Positions 1 through 7,384 are shown, counted from the first letter of the stretch. The stretch is DNA of 8,356 bases from Verrucomicrobiota bacterium (GCA_030832235.1 JAURJO010000489.1:1-8356), one strand, 5' to 3'. Numbers and translations are program-made. Notes: a model not told the origin generated them from the sequence alone.

Positions 1-752
1 CCGCCGCCGATCGTCCGTGGTTCATCGCCGCCCGCGAGACCGCCTACGCCGCCGGTCCGCGCGAGGTGCGCAACCTTCCGGCCGACGTCATCACACCCGA
101 CGAGGGCGACGTTAATCCCCGCGTGTTCGACCTCGCCGTGCCGTTGACCGATCCCGACGGCCGTTTCGGGGGTGTGCTCGCGGCGCACCTCCGCTGGGGG
201 TGGACGCGCGAGGTGCAGCTTTCCGTCGTGCCCGACCTCCTCCGCCGCGACCGCATCGGCGTGACGCTGTACACCGGCCAAGGAGATCCTCTGCTGGATT
301 CCGGTGGCTCCGGCTGGACCCGTCCGCCGGATGCACCCGCCGGCGCCGACACCCGCCGTCTCCGCGGTTACTTCACCGAAGGCACCACACTCGGCACGAC
401 CTACCTCACCGGCTACGCGCGCAGCCGCGGCCACAAGGATTTCCGCGGGCTGGGCTGGATCACCACGGTGCGCCAACCGGCCGACCGGGCGTTCGCACCC
501 GCGGAGGAACTGCGACGTACGATCCTCGGCTGGGGCATCGTGTTCACCGCGGCCGGCATGGCCGTGGCCTGGCTCCTCGCGGGCCGCGTCGCGCGCCGCC
601 TGCGCACCGTGGAGCGCGCCGCCGGCCGCATCGGCTCGGGTGATGTGCTCGCCACGTTGCCGCCCCCGCGCGGCGATTCCGAAATCGATCGCATGTGCGT
701 CGCGCTCGGTCGACTGATCGAGGAATTGCGGGGACGTCGCCCGGGGACCTGA
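1..752 (+). CDS. Cache-HAMP membrane sensor protein, C-terminal part (5' end outside window)
   Basis: The frame is open from base 3 and gives 249 residues before the TGA; the start lies to the left of the window. The first visible residues (DRPWFIAAR), followed about 35 residues later by an AVPLTDPDGRFGGVLAAHL segment, match the pattern of double-Cache extracytoplasmic ligand-binding domains. A second lobe ends in GLGWITTVRQP, a common ending just before the membrane. One hydrophobic helix follows (about residues 174-195 of the visible part, ILGWGIVFTAAGMAVAWLLAG), then a HAMP-like segment with a basic start, a GDV turn and an SEIDRM second helix. The protein stops right after HAMP, where related sensors carry a GGDEF, kinase or methyl-accepting domain. 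The role is probably sensing a small extracellular molecule; the ligand is unknown. It ends 30 bases before a sugar isomerase-like gene and may share its transcript. Confidence 0.8.
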   Translation, partial: AADRPWFIAARETAYAAGPREVRNLPADVITPDEGDVNPRVFDLAVPLTDPDGRFGGVLAAHLRWGWTREVQLSVVPDLLRRDRIGVTLYTGQGDPLLDSGGSGWTRPPDAPAGADTRRLRGYFTEGTTLGTTYLTGYARSRGHKDFRGLGWITTVRQPADRAFAPAEELRRTILGWGIVFTAAGMAVAWLLAGRVARRLRTVERAAGRIGSGDVLATLPPPRGDSEIDRMCVALGRLIEELRGRRPGT

Positions 753-782
753 CCGGCCTCGACAGCCCGCGAGCCTCCACCA

Positions 783-1868
783 ATGAATTTCCCCATGAAC
801 CGCCGCCACTTCGTCGCCGGCCTCGCCGCCGCCACCGCCACCAGCTCCGCGCTTCTCCGCGCCGCCGCGCGTCCGGCGGGGCCCAGGATCAAGCTGGGCA
901 TCGATAATTTCGCCGTGCGCGCCATGGGGTGGAAGGCGCCCGAGCTGATCGCCTACGCGGCGAAACTGAAGTGCGACACCCTGCTGATTTCCGACCTGGA
1001 CGCGCTGGGCTCGCTCGACGACGCCAACCTGCGCGCCCTCCGCAAGCAGGCCGACGAGGCCGGCATCGCCCTTTACGCGGGCAGCTGGAGCATTTGCCCG
1101 ACATCGAAGACCTTCAAAAAGAACTGGGGCACGGCGGAGGAACACCTGCGGCTTGGCCTCCGGGTTTCCAAGACGCTCGGCTCGCCGGTATTCCGCGTCG
1201 TGCTCGGCTCGATGGAGGACCGCAAGACCGAGGGCGGGATCCGCGCCCGCATCGCCGACACGGTGGCCGTGCTGAAGGCTTGTCGCGCCGACGCGCTGGC
1301 CGCGGGGGTGAAGGTCGCCATCGAGAACCACGCCGGCGACATGCATTCGTGGGAATTGCTCGATTTGATCAACGCCGCCGGCCGCGACTTCGTGGGCGCC
1401 AACATCGATTCCGGCAACGCGATCTGGACGCTTGAAGATCCGATGGACGTGCTGGAGACGCTCGGGCCCGTGACGATCTGCTCGAGCCTGCGCGACGACA
1501 TGGCGTGGGAGACGCCGGACGGCGCGGCGGTGCAATGGACAGCGGCGGGCGACGGGCTCATCGACTGGAAGGCCTACGCGGCGCGTTGGGCGCAGCTCTG
1601 CCCGCAGGTGCCCATCATGATCGAGACGATCTCCGGCGGGCCGCGGATGTTCCCGTACAAGCAGCCGGAATTCTGGCGGCACTACGACCGCCGCCCCGAG
1701 AAGCTGGCGAAATTCGAGGCGCTCATGCGCCGCGGCCGCCAGATCCCGGCCTTCAAGGCCCCCCCCGGACCCGAGGGAAAGCAGGCGACGCAGGATTTCC
1801 AGCGCGCCGAACTCGAGAAGTCGATCACCTACCTCCGCGATAAGATTGGCCTCGGCCTCCGCGCCTGA
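783..1868 (+). CDS. Tat-exported sugar phosphate isomerase/epimerase-like TIM-barrel protein
   Basis: 361 residues from the ATG at 783. An in-frame ATG at 795 would give a more typical Tat start (MNRRHFVAG) and is equally possible; neither has a Shine-Dalgarno sequence. The N-terminus carries twin arginines, an alanine-rich hydrophobic stretch and an AAA/RP boundary near residue 30, as in Tat signal peptides. The rest fits the xylose isomerase-like TIM-barrel family (AP endonuclease 2 fold). Candidate metal ligands are E181 in IENH, D209 in NIDSGN and E281 in MIETISG. The usual His of the HxKD-type strand appears to be Ser (CSSLRDDM). Family members isomerise or epimerise sugars, dehydrate inosose, or cleave 3-keto-glycosides; the substrate cannot be read here. 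The gene begins 30 bases after the sensor gene and ends 23 bases before a Gfo/Idh/MocA gene, suggesting a shared sugar or glycoside pathway. Confidence 0.85.
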   Translation: MNFPMNRRHFVAGLAAATATSSALLRAAARPAGPRIKLGIDNFAVRAMGWKAPELIAYAAKLKCDTLLISDLDALGSLDDANLRALRKQADEAGIALYAGSWSICPTSKTFKKNWGTAEEHLRLGLRVSKTLGSPVFRVVLGSMEDRKTEGGIRARIADTVAVLKACRADALAAGVKVAIENHAGDMHSWELLDLINAAGRDFVGANIDSGNAIWTLEDPMDVLETLGPVTICSSLRDDMAWETPDGAAVQWTAAGDGLIDWKAYAARWAQLCPQVPIMIETISGGPRMFPYKQPEFWRHYDRRPEKLAKFEALMRRGRQIPAFKAPPGPEGKQATQDFQRAELEKSITYLRDKIGLGLRA

Positions 1869-1891
1869 TCCGCATCGCGCCCCCTTTCGCT

Positions 1892-3250
1892 ATGAATCGT
1901 CGCACGTTTCTACAGTCCGCCGTCGCCACCGCGCCGCTAGCCGCCTTTCCCGCGCTGCGCGCCGCCGAGAAGTCCGGCCCCCGCCGTTTCCGCACCGCGT
2001 TGATCGGCTGCGGCTGGTGGGGCAACAACATCCTCCGCGAGGCGATGGCCAGCGGTGCCTGTGAAGTCACGGCGCTCTGCGACGCCGATTCGCGGCAATT
2101 CGAGCCCACGCTGCGCAACATCCGCGAGGGCACCGGCGGCCAGCCGAAGCTGTTCAAGGATTACCGCGAGCTGCTAGACCGGGCGAAGCCGGAGATCGCG
2201 ATCGTCGCCACTCCCGACCACTGGCACGCGCTGCCGATGATCGCCGCCGTGCGCGCCGGTGCGCACGTTTACGTCGAAAAGCCGATCGGCCACACCGTCA
2301 TGGAGGGCCGCGCCATGGTGAACGCGGCGCGCGCCACCGGCCGCGTCGTGCAGGTCGGCACCCACCGGCGGGTCTCCCCGCACAACGTCAGCGCGCGCGA
2401 GTTCATCCGCTCCGGCAAGGCGGGCGACATCGGCATGGTGCGTTGTTTCGTACACTACGCCGGCGGCCCGGAGACTCCCCGGCCCACCGTCGAAGTGCCG
2501 AAGGAACTCGACTGGGATCTCTGGTGCGGTCCCGCACCGCTGCGGCCGTTCAACGGTGGCGACCCGCGCGACTCCTCGCCCGGAAGCCGCGGCGGCATCC
2601 ACCCGCGCGGGTTCCGCAACTATCTCGACTACGCCAACGGCACGCTCGGCGACTGGGGCATCCACTGGCTCGACCAGATCCTCTGGATCACCGGCGAGAA
2701 ATACCCGCGGAAGATCTATTCCACCGGCGGCCGACCCATCGCCGGACCAGTCGTGAACACCGCCGGCGCGCAGACCACCGACGCCCCCGACCACCAGGTG
2801 GCGTCGTACACGTTCGAGCGCATGACGGTCCAATGGGAGCACCGTCGCTTCGCCGGGAACAACACCGACAAGGGCGAGAATGTCGGCTGCTATTTCTACG
2901 GCACCAAGGGCATCATGCACGTCGGCTGGCAGAAGGGCTGGACCTTCTACCCCTCCAACGCGAAAGACCCGGTGATTTCCGAGGAGGCGCGGCTCAACCA
3001 GCCCGATTCGCAGAACATCCGCGAGAACTGGGCCGACTTCCTCGACGCCATCCGCACCGGCCGCCGCCCTTCATCCGACATCGGCGAGGTTCACCTCGCG
3101 ACCAACATGGCGCTGCTCGGCATGCTGTCGCTGAAACTAGGCCGCAGCATCGACTGGGACGGCGCGAGGGAGCGCATCCTCGGCGACGAGGCCGCGAACC
3201 AACTCCTCCGTCGCGACTACCGCAAAGGCTGGGAGTATCCCGCCGCCTAA
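1892..3250 (+). CDS. Tat-exported Gfo/Idh/MocA family NAD(P)-dependent oxidoreductase
   Basis: 452 residues. It starts with a textbook Tat signal (MNRRTFLQSAV, then a hydrophobic stretch and an ALRA/AEK boundary). The Rossmann fold begins at about residue 35 with ALIGCGWWGNN (G39, G41, G44), and residues 129-131 are the EKP motif whose lysine is catalytic in this family. The C-terminal domain has D254-W-G-I-H258-W-L-D261, the family's D-x-G-x-H-x-x-D active-site pattern, after a DWDLWCGPAPLRPFN segment typical of PVC-type members. The enzyme is expected to oxidise or reduce a sugar, inositol or glycoside hydroxyl using a tightly held NAD(P). Folding with bound cofactor before Tat export has precedent in the glucose-fructose oxidoreductase of Zymomonas. 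Its substrate is unknown. It sits 23 bases after the TIM-barrel gene, with which it probably forms a functional pair, and is the last gene of the plus-strand block. Confidence 0.9.
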   Translation: MNRRTFLQSAVATAPLAAFPALRAAEKSGPRRFRTALIGCGWWGNNILREAMASGACEVTALCDADSRQFEPTLRNIREGTGGQPKLFKDYRELLDRAKPEIAIVATPDHWHALPMIAAVRAGAHVYVEKPIGHTVMEGRAMVNAARATGRVVQVGTHRRVSPHNVSAREFIRSGKAGDIGMVRCFVHYAGGPETPRPTVEVPKELDWDLWCGPAPLRPFNGGDPRDSSPGSRGGIHPRGFRNYLDYANGTLGDWGIHWLDQILWITGEKYPRKIYSTGGRPIAGPVVNTAGAQTTDAPDHQVASYTFERMTVQWEHRRFAGNNTDKGENVGCYFYGTKGIMHVGWQKGWTFYPSNAKDPVISEEARLNQPDSQNIRENWADFLDAIRTGRRPSSDIGEVHLATNMALLGMLSLKLGRSIDWDGARERILGDEAANQLLRRDYRKGWEYPAA

Positions 3251-3328
3251 GGACGGATCGGGAATCTTCGAGAGGGAACAGGCCGCTGGGACAAACCGCG
3301 GAGCGACTGCTTGACCGCAGCGGACCAA

Positions 3329-4582
3329 CTAAAGGGCAACTTTCAAGATCTCCGTCACGCAGACCGCACCGAACGCCAGCAGGGAAAAAACCAAGGCCAG
3401 GTTGCCCAGCCGGCCGTTCGCCAGCGTCCCCATCCACTCGCGGCGGTTGTTGAGGTAAAGCAAGGTGGCCGCGAGGAAAGGCATCACGAAGGCGCCGGTG
3501 ATCGAGAACATCACCACGACGGCGACGGGCTCCTTGCGCCAGAGAAGCACGAGCGGCGGCCCGGCCAGAAAGCCCAGCGCGCCGAGACGCACCGCGCGCT
3601 CCCACCGGCGTTTCTCCGTGTCATCCTCCACCCTCGGGCCGCGCCACGCGTCCGCGATGTCGGCGTAAACCTGCGGCACCCCCTGCCACACCCCCAGCAT
3701 CGCGGTGAAAACCGTGCACCAGAAGCCGAGCAGGAAAACGAGCCGCGCCCACGGACCCGCCACCGTGCCCAGCCGGTCCGCCACATCCAGCGCGAGCCGC
3801 GCCCCGCCCCCGCGGGCCTCCACCCCGGCTGCGATCACCACCAGCGCGACGCCGAAAAATCCCGTGAAAACATAAGCCAGCCGAACATCCGAACGCATCG
3901 CCCCGAGCCGTTCCGCCCCCCGCCAGCCTTCGCCGCGCATCCAGTAACCGTAACAGATCACGGTGAGGCTCCCGCCGATCCCGCCCAGCAAGGCGAGCAC
4001 CTGCGGCGTTCCCCCTGCGGGGATAGTCGGCAAGGCGAGCCCGTGGAGCAAACCGGCAAGCGAGGGCCCCGTGAGGACCGCGCAGCCGAGCACGCACAAG
4101 GCCATTACCGCGACGAGCGCCTTCATGACCCGCTGGAAACCGGCGTAACAGTTCCCCGCCACCAATGCCGCCGCGGCCACCGCATGGACCGCCCCCCACT
4201 GCGCCGTCGTGCCGAATCCCGCGAGGCTCGCCCCGGCGATCCCGCACGCGCTGCTCAGGGACGCTCCGACCATGAAGCTCCAGAAAAGCAGGTACGCCGT
4301 GAAACCGACGCCCACCCAGCGCGGAAGTCGCGTGACCCACGCCCGCGCGATCGTTTCTCCCGTCGCCAGCTGCCAGCGCGCCAGCGCCTCCGTCACGACG
4401 AACTTGAGCACCACCGTGAGCACCACCGCCCAAAGCAGTGCGAACCCAAAGCGCATGCCTGTGACGGCCGCCACCACCACATCCCCCGCGCCGATGCCGG
4501 AGGCCGCCAGCAGCAGGCCCGGGCCGAGCGCGCGGAGCCGGTCGCTACCACCGCCGTTCTCCGGGGAAGCGCCGTCGTTCAT
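3329..4582 (-). CDS. Nramp-fold transporter with divergent metal-site motifs
   Basis: 417 residues with about 11 hydrophobic segments. The opening RALGPGLLLAASGIGAGDVV resembles the first helix of Nramp (SLC11) transporters, and the following ALLWAVVLTVVLKFVVTEALARWQLATGET also fits that family. The classical DPGN metal-binding motif of helix 1 is replaced by GAGD (residues 31-34). The helix 6 MPH motif appears to be replaced by GSL (about residues 203-207, in LLGGIGGSLTV). The substrate is therefore uncertain: general annotation would say divalent metal transporter, but transition-metal transport should not be assumed. The ATG overlaps the stop of the upstream M14 peptidase gene by four bases (ATGA), and a GAGG lies seven bases before it, so translation is probably coupled. 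It converges on the plus-strand oxidoreductase gene across a 78-base gap. Confidence 0.85.
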   Translation of the reverse strand: MNDGASPENGGGSDRLRALGPGLLLAASGIGAGDVVVAAVTGMRFGFALLWAVVLTVVLKFVVTEALARWQLATGETIARAWVTRLPRWVGVGFTAYLLFWSFMVGASLSSACGIAGASLAGFGTTAQWGAVHAVAAAALVAGNCYAGFQRVMKALVAVMALCVLGCAVLTGPSLAGLLHGLALPTIPAGGTPQVLALLGGIGGSLTVICYGYWMRGEGWRGAERLGAMRSDVRLAYVFTGFFGVALVVIAAGVEARGGGARLALDVADRLGTVAGPWARLVFLLGFWCTVFTAMLGVWQGVPQVYADIADAWRGPRVEDDTEKRRWERAVRLGALGFLAGPPLVLLWRKEPVAVVVMFSITGAFVMPFLAATLLYLNNRREWMGTLANGRLGNLALVFSLLAFGAVCVTEILKVAL

Positions 4583-5823
4583 CGCGCCGCCTCGGCCATC
4601 AGCTCCACCAGACGGCGTCCGAGTTCCAGCCGGTCCTCCACGGCGGGATAACGTCCCAGCTTGGAGCCCGGACCCACGCGGGTCTCCAGGAGCATCATCG
4701 GCACGCGCGCCTCGCTCCAGATCGCGTTTGTCGTGTTGCGCGGCCCGCCACCGTTTGCCGGCGTCACGGCCAGCTTTGGGCGCGACGGATCAAAGGTGCT
4801 CCGCGCCCGCGCCAGATCGTGGAAAAGTGTCATGCGCGCCAGCACCGCGTCGTCGTCGACCATGGTCTCCAAGTATTCCCCGGTCTCGGTATTGTGCAGG
4901 TTCAGCGCGAGGTCGATGGATTGCCGCGCATGCTGGTCGATCAAGGCGCGCTTCACGTGCCAGATCTCCGGCAGGCGCGTCCGCCAGACTTCGTCGCGCA
5001 CGTCGACTTCGTCCCAATGCCGGTTCGGATCGAAGCCGTTGACGTTGAACCGTACCTCGCCGCGGGCGACGGCATCGGGATTTATCATCGGCACGAACAA
5101 AACGATATTTTCCGACCGCAGCCTTGCGGCGGCGGGATCGTCGGAGAGGGAAAAACGCAGCGCACCCTCCAGAATGCACGAGGTGTCCGCCTCCCACGCG
5201 TGCTGGCGGGCCTGCATCCAGATAACTTTCTTCGCCGCATCCGGTCTCGTCGCTTCGGTAACGCGCACCAGATGGAGCGGACGCCCCAGGACCGAGTTTC
5301 CGATGCGCTCGATACGGGCGTGCGGGCTGCGACGGGCATCCTCGATCAGGGCCAGCGCCCGCTCCGTCGGGTAGAGCGGGATGTGGGCCAGCCAAAGACG
5401 ATCGGCGCCGGCCGGCAGAGTGAAGCGGAGTTCCTTTCGCTCGGCGTCCCACTCGGCCTCCGTCACGTGCGACCATCGCTTCCCGTCCCTGCTCACGACG
5501 GGCCGGTACCACGGTCCGGCCCAGGAGATCACCGGACGATCATTGTATTCCCCGTCAAAGCCGGTGACGCGCATCGTCACGGCCCGCCCCGCGAGCTGAT
5601 CGAGACGCACTGCCCACCAGGTGGTCTGACGATTGCGCCCCCGGGCATCCTGCTGGCCGCGCGGACGGATCCGGAACTCGGTTTCGCCGAGAACCTCGAT
5701 TAACCCGAGCGAGGCGCTCTCGAATGCCGTATTGAAAAGGACCGGACGAGGCGACGGTGCCGCCGCAGGGGCAGCGCGCAGGGTGATGACGATAATCAGG
5801 AACAGCGGGGCGAGCCGTTTCAT
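4579..5823 (-). CDS. Secreted M14 zinc carboxypeptidase, cytosolic-carboxypeptidase-like architecture
   Basis: 414 residues. A Sec-type signal peptide (MKR, hydrophobic LFLIIVITL, AAPAAA boundary near residue 22) is followed by a beta-rich N-terminal domain (about 28-145), a LAHIPLYPTERAL linker like the start of the catalytic domain in cytosolic carboxypeptidases (CCP/AGBL), and the M14 domain. The active site looks complete: zinc ligands H208 and E211 in ARQHAWEAD and H310 in LNLHNTETG, substrate-binding N267-R268 in FDPNRHW, and catalytic E380 in MLLETRVG. The usual HPGE of CCPs reads HAWE. It should remove C-terminal residues from peptides, or act on a related amide, outside the cytoplasm; the side-chain preference cannot be read. 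No lipobox is seen, so a soluble periplasmic protein is likely. No Shine-Dalgarno sequence precedes the ATG. The downstream transporter gene overlaps its stop codon. Confidence 0.9.
   Translation of the reverse strand: MKRLAPLFLIIVITLRAAPAAAPSPRPVLFNTAFESASLGLIEVLGETEFRIRPRGQQDARGRNRQTTWWAVRLDQLAGRAVTMRVTGFDGEYNDRPVISWAGPWYRPVVSRDGKRWSHVTEAEWDAERKELRFTLPAGADRLWLAHIPLYPTERALALIEDARRSPHARIERIGNSVLGRPLHLVRVTEATRPDAAKKVIWMQARQHAWEADTSCILEGALRFSLSDDPAAARLRSENIVLFVPMINPDAVARGEVRFNVNGFDPNRHWDEVDVRDEVWRTRLPEIWHVKRALIDQHARQSIDLALNLHNTETGEYLETMVDDDAVLARMTLFHDLARARSTFDPSRPKLAVTPANGGGPRNTTNAIWSEARVPMMLLETRVGPGSKLGRYPAVEDRLELGRRLVELMAEAAR
4590..4593 (-). promoter_or_regulatory. Shine-Dalgarno sequence of the Nramp-like gene
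   Basis: On the minus strand a GAGG lies seven bases before the ATG at 4582, inside the last codons of the M14 peptidase gene. It supports the ATG at the ATGA overlap as the real start. It stands out because most other starts in the window show no such motif. Confidence 0.5.
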
Positions 5824-5886
5824 GAAATCAGCGAACGTCGCCCGAGCTGTGACCGCGAACCTTTCCTTACTCGACGGCCGCCACCC

Positions 5887-5919
5887 CGGATTTGTGACCC
5901 AATCGACGTCACAAATCCG
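5887..5919. repeat. Perfect 12-bp inverted repeat (stem-loop) after the FAD oxidoreductase gene
   Basis: Arms CGGATTTGTGAC (5887-5898) and GTCACAAATCCG (5908-5919) are perfectly complementary around a nine-base loop. The repeat starts three bases after the oxidoreductase stop codon (5923) and lies 64-96 bases before the M14 peptidase start (5823). As RNA it would form a stable hairpin that could end, slow or protect the upstream transcript. No T-run follows on either strand, so it is not a classical intrinsic terminator. The alternative is a protein-binding operator for the peptidase-transporter pair: the half sites read TGTGA and TCACA, but 11 bases separate them, against six in a CRP/FNR-type site, so that family is unlikely. 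A third GTCACA occurs on the minus strand at 5849-5854. Confidence 0.85.
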
Positions 5920-5922
5920 CCG

Positions 5923-7371
5923 CTAAAGTTTCGGCGTTTCCTTCTGCAGGACGTGGAGGTTCGCCATCGAGATGCCGCTGAGCATCGCGCCGATGATCCC
6001 GAGAAATCCCTGGTCAGTCCCGCAAAGGTAGAGGTTGTCCAATGCGGTGCGGCCGTGGCGGTTCTTCACCGGCGAGCCATAGATCGCCCCGCCCAGGTGG
6101 CCCGTATATCGTGTAATCGTGCGCGGGGTGAACATGTCGGTCGCCACCACCGCATCCTCCGGCGCGACCGCCCCGCCGGGCGACGGCAGGAATCGCCGGG
6201 CGGACTCCTGCACCGCCGCGAACCAGCGCCGCTTCGCCGCGCGGTACTCCTCGTCGGGCAGCGCGCTCCACAACTCCGGTCGCGCGAGACACGTCACGCG
6301 CAGCAATCCTTCCGGCAGCGACTTGCCGGGCCCGTACTGGAAATTGTTCGGCAGGCAGATGACACCGCTGCGGGTATCCACCTCCGCCTGCGGACTCTCG
6401 TAGCTGAACCGCTCCGAGTCGTTGAAGAAGACGATCGTGTCCTCGCCCCACCCGAACGACGCCGGCTCGCGGTTGAACACGGTGATGGTCTCGACGAATG
6501 ACAGTCGACCCGGCGGCGTGGCGATGCCACCAACCGGCACTTCGCCCGTGATAAGCCGCTCGGTTTCCGGTGCGCCGATCGATGAGATGATGTGGCGGGC
6601 GGTGACCTCGGTACCGTCATCCAACTCGAGCGCGTGCGCGCTGCCGCCCCGCGCCTCGATGCGCCGTACGCCGCACTTCATCCGCCGCTCGCCACCCGCC
6701 GCGCGGTATTTCGCAAGCAGCACGCGGAGGATGACCCGCACCCCCTCCAGCGGGCGCGCGAATCCCTCGAGGAACAGCGCTTTGAACATGATCACGAACT
6801 GCCCGAAATCCATGTCCCGCTCCGTCGGGCTGCCGTAGTACATGAGCGGGCAGAACAGCATGTCCTCGAGGAGCGGGTCGCTGATGTGACTCCGGACAAC
6901 TCCGCGCGCAGACACCGCCGGAGCGTCGAGGGCGACATCGTCGAACGCCCGCACCGCGGCGACCAGCGCGCGAAAACCATCGATCTGCCGCGGAAACCGG
7001 GTGGCGACCTCCGACTCCAGCACCGCAAAGTCATTGGTGAAGCGCAGCTCCGTCTCCCCACGGGGTCCGAACGCGATGCGCGAGCCGCGTTGTTCGCACA
7101 GCGCGAATTCCTCCCGGTCAATGCGCAGCTGGCGCAGCAGTTTTACCAGCGGAGTGCCGCGCACGCCCGGCCGGGAGAAATTCGTCAGCGCGTGCAGGCC
7201 GACGTCATACCGCCGGCCATCGATGCCGTAGAACCCGTTGAGCCCGCCCACCGCGTTGTGGCGCTCGAAGATACAGACCTTGCGGCCGAAGTGCGCGAGA
7301 CGGATGCCCGCGGCGAGCCCGGACATCCCGGCCCCGATGATCACCACGTCGTAATCGCGGCGGGAGTTCAT
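5923..7371 (-). CDS. FAD-dependent phytoene desaturase/carotenoid isomerase-like oxidoreductase (CrtI/CrtISO/RetSat type)
   Basis: 482 residues. The N-terminus has the dinucleotide-binding motif VVIIGAGMSG (G13, G15, G18), E36 at the end of the second strand for the adenosine ribose, and a VGGLNGFYG segment (residues 41-49) as in CrtI, CrtISO and retinol saturase proteins. The C-terminal NLYLCGTDQGFLGIIGAML segment (ending near residue 468) is the FAD-binding closing motif of the same family. No signal peptide is present. Such enzymes desaturate, saturate or isomerise double bonds in long polyene chains. Here the gene follows an acyl carrier protein and a ketosynthase gene, so the substrate is more likely an acyl or polyene chain, perhaps ACP-bound, than a terpenoid carotene; that is inference. 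A terminator hairpin lies just upstream of its start, and a weak GGAA is the only ribosome-binding-like sequence. Confidence 0.85.
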   Translation of the reverse strand: MNSRRDYDVVIIGAGMSGLAAGIRLAHFGRKVCIFERHNAVGGLNGFYGIDGRRYDVGLHALTNFSRPGVRGTPLVKLLRQLRIDREEFALCEQRGSRIAFGPRGETELRFTNDFAVLESEVATRFPRQIDGFRALVAAVRAFDDVALDAPAVSARGVVRSHISDPLLEDMLFCPLMYYGSPTERDMDFGQFVIMFKALFLEGFARPLEGVRVILRVLLAKYRAAGGERRMKCGVRRIEARGGSAHALELDDGTEVTARHIISSIGAPETERLITGEVPVGGIATPPGRLSFVETITVFNREPASFGWGEDTIVFFNDSERFSYESPQAEVDTRSGVICLPNNFQYGPGKSLPEGLLRVTCLARPELWSALPDEEYRAAKRRWFAAVQESARRFLPSPGGAVAPEDAVVATDMFTPRTITRYTGHLGGAIYGSPVKNRHGRTALDNLYLCGTDQGFLGIIGAMLSGISMANLHVLQKETPKL

Positions 7372-7384
7372 CGTTTCCGGACAG

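Noticed and set aside
695..907. Small open frame of 70 codons spanning the end of the sensor gene and the start of the TIM-barrel gene
   Set aside because: It overlaps two supported genes in another frame, its product is arginine-rich and featureless, and it has no ribosome-binding sequence.
2174..2920. Minus-strand open frame of 248 codons inside the Gfo/Idh/MocA gene
   Set aside because: It lies wholly antisense to a well-supported enzyme gene with intact motifs, and its translation shows no recognisable family.
3283..3323. Short inverted repeat CCGCTG...CAGCGG between the convergent genes, as a possible terminator
   Set aside because: The stem is only 6 bp, the loop is 29 bases and no T-run follows on either strand. 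I cannot support a terminator in the 3251-3328 gap.
3311..4651. Long plus-strand open frame (446 codons) opposite the Nramp-like gene
   Set aside because: Its translation is low-complexity, rich in R, H, P, E and Q, with no domain pattern. It is the antisense shadow of a clear membrane protein in GC-rich DNA.
4819..5703. Plus-strand open frame of 294 codons opposite the M14 peptidase gene
   Set aside because: It is antisense to a gene with a complete catalytic set; its composition is what GC-rich codon usage produces on the opposite strand.
5893..5913. TGTGA...TCACA half sites read as a CRP/FNR-type operator
   Set aside because: The spacing between half sites is 11 bases rather than six, so the geometry does not fit that family, although another regulator remains possible.
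5923..7371. Reading the FAD enzyme as a carotenoid-pathway phytoene desaturase (crtI)
   Set aside because: No phytoene synthase or other carotenoid gene is present in the window and the neighbours are ACP and ketosynthase genes, so a gene symbol is not justified.
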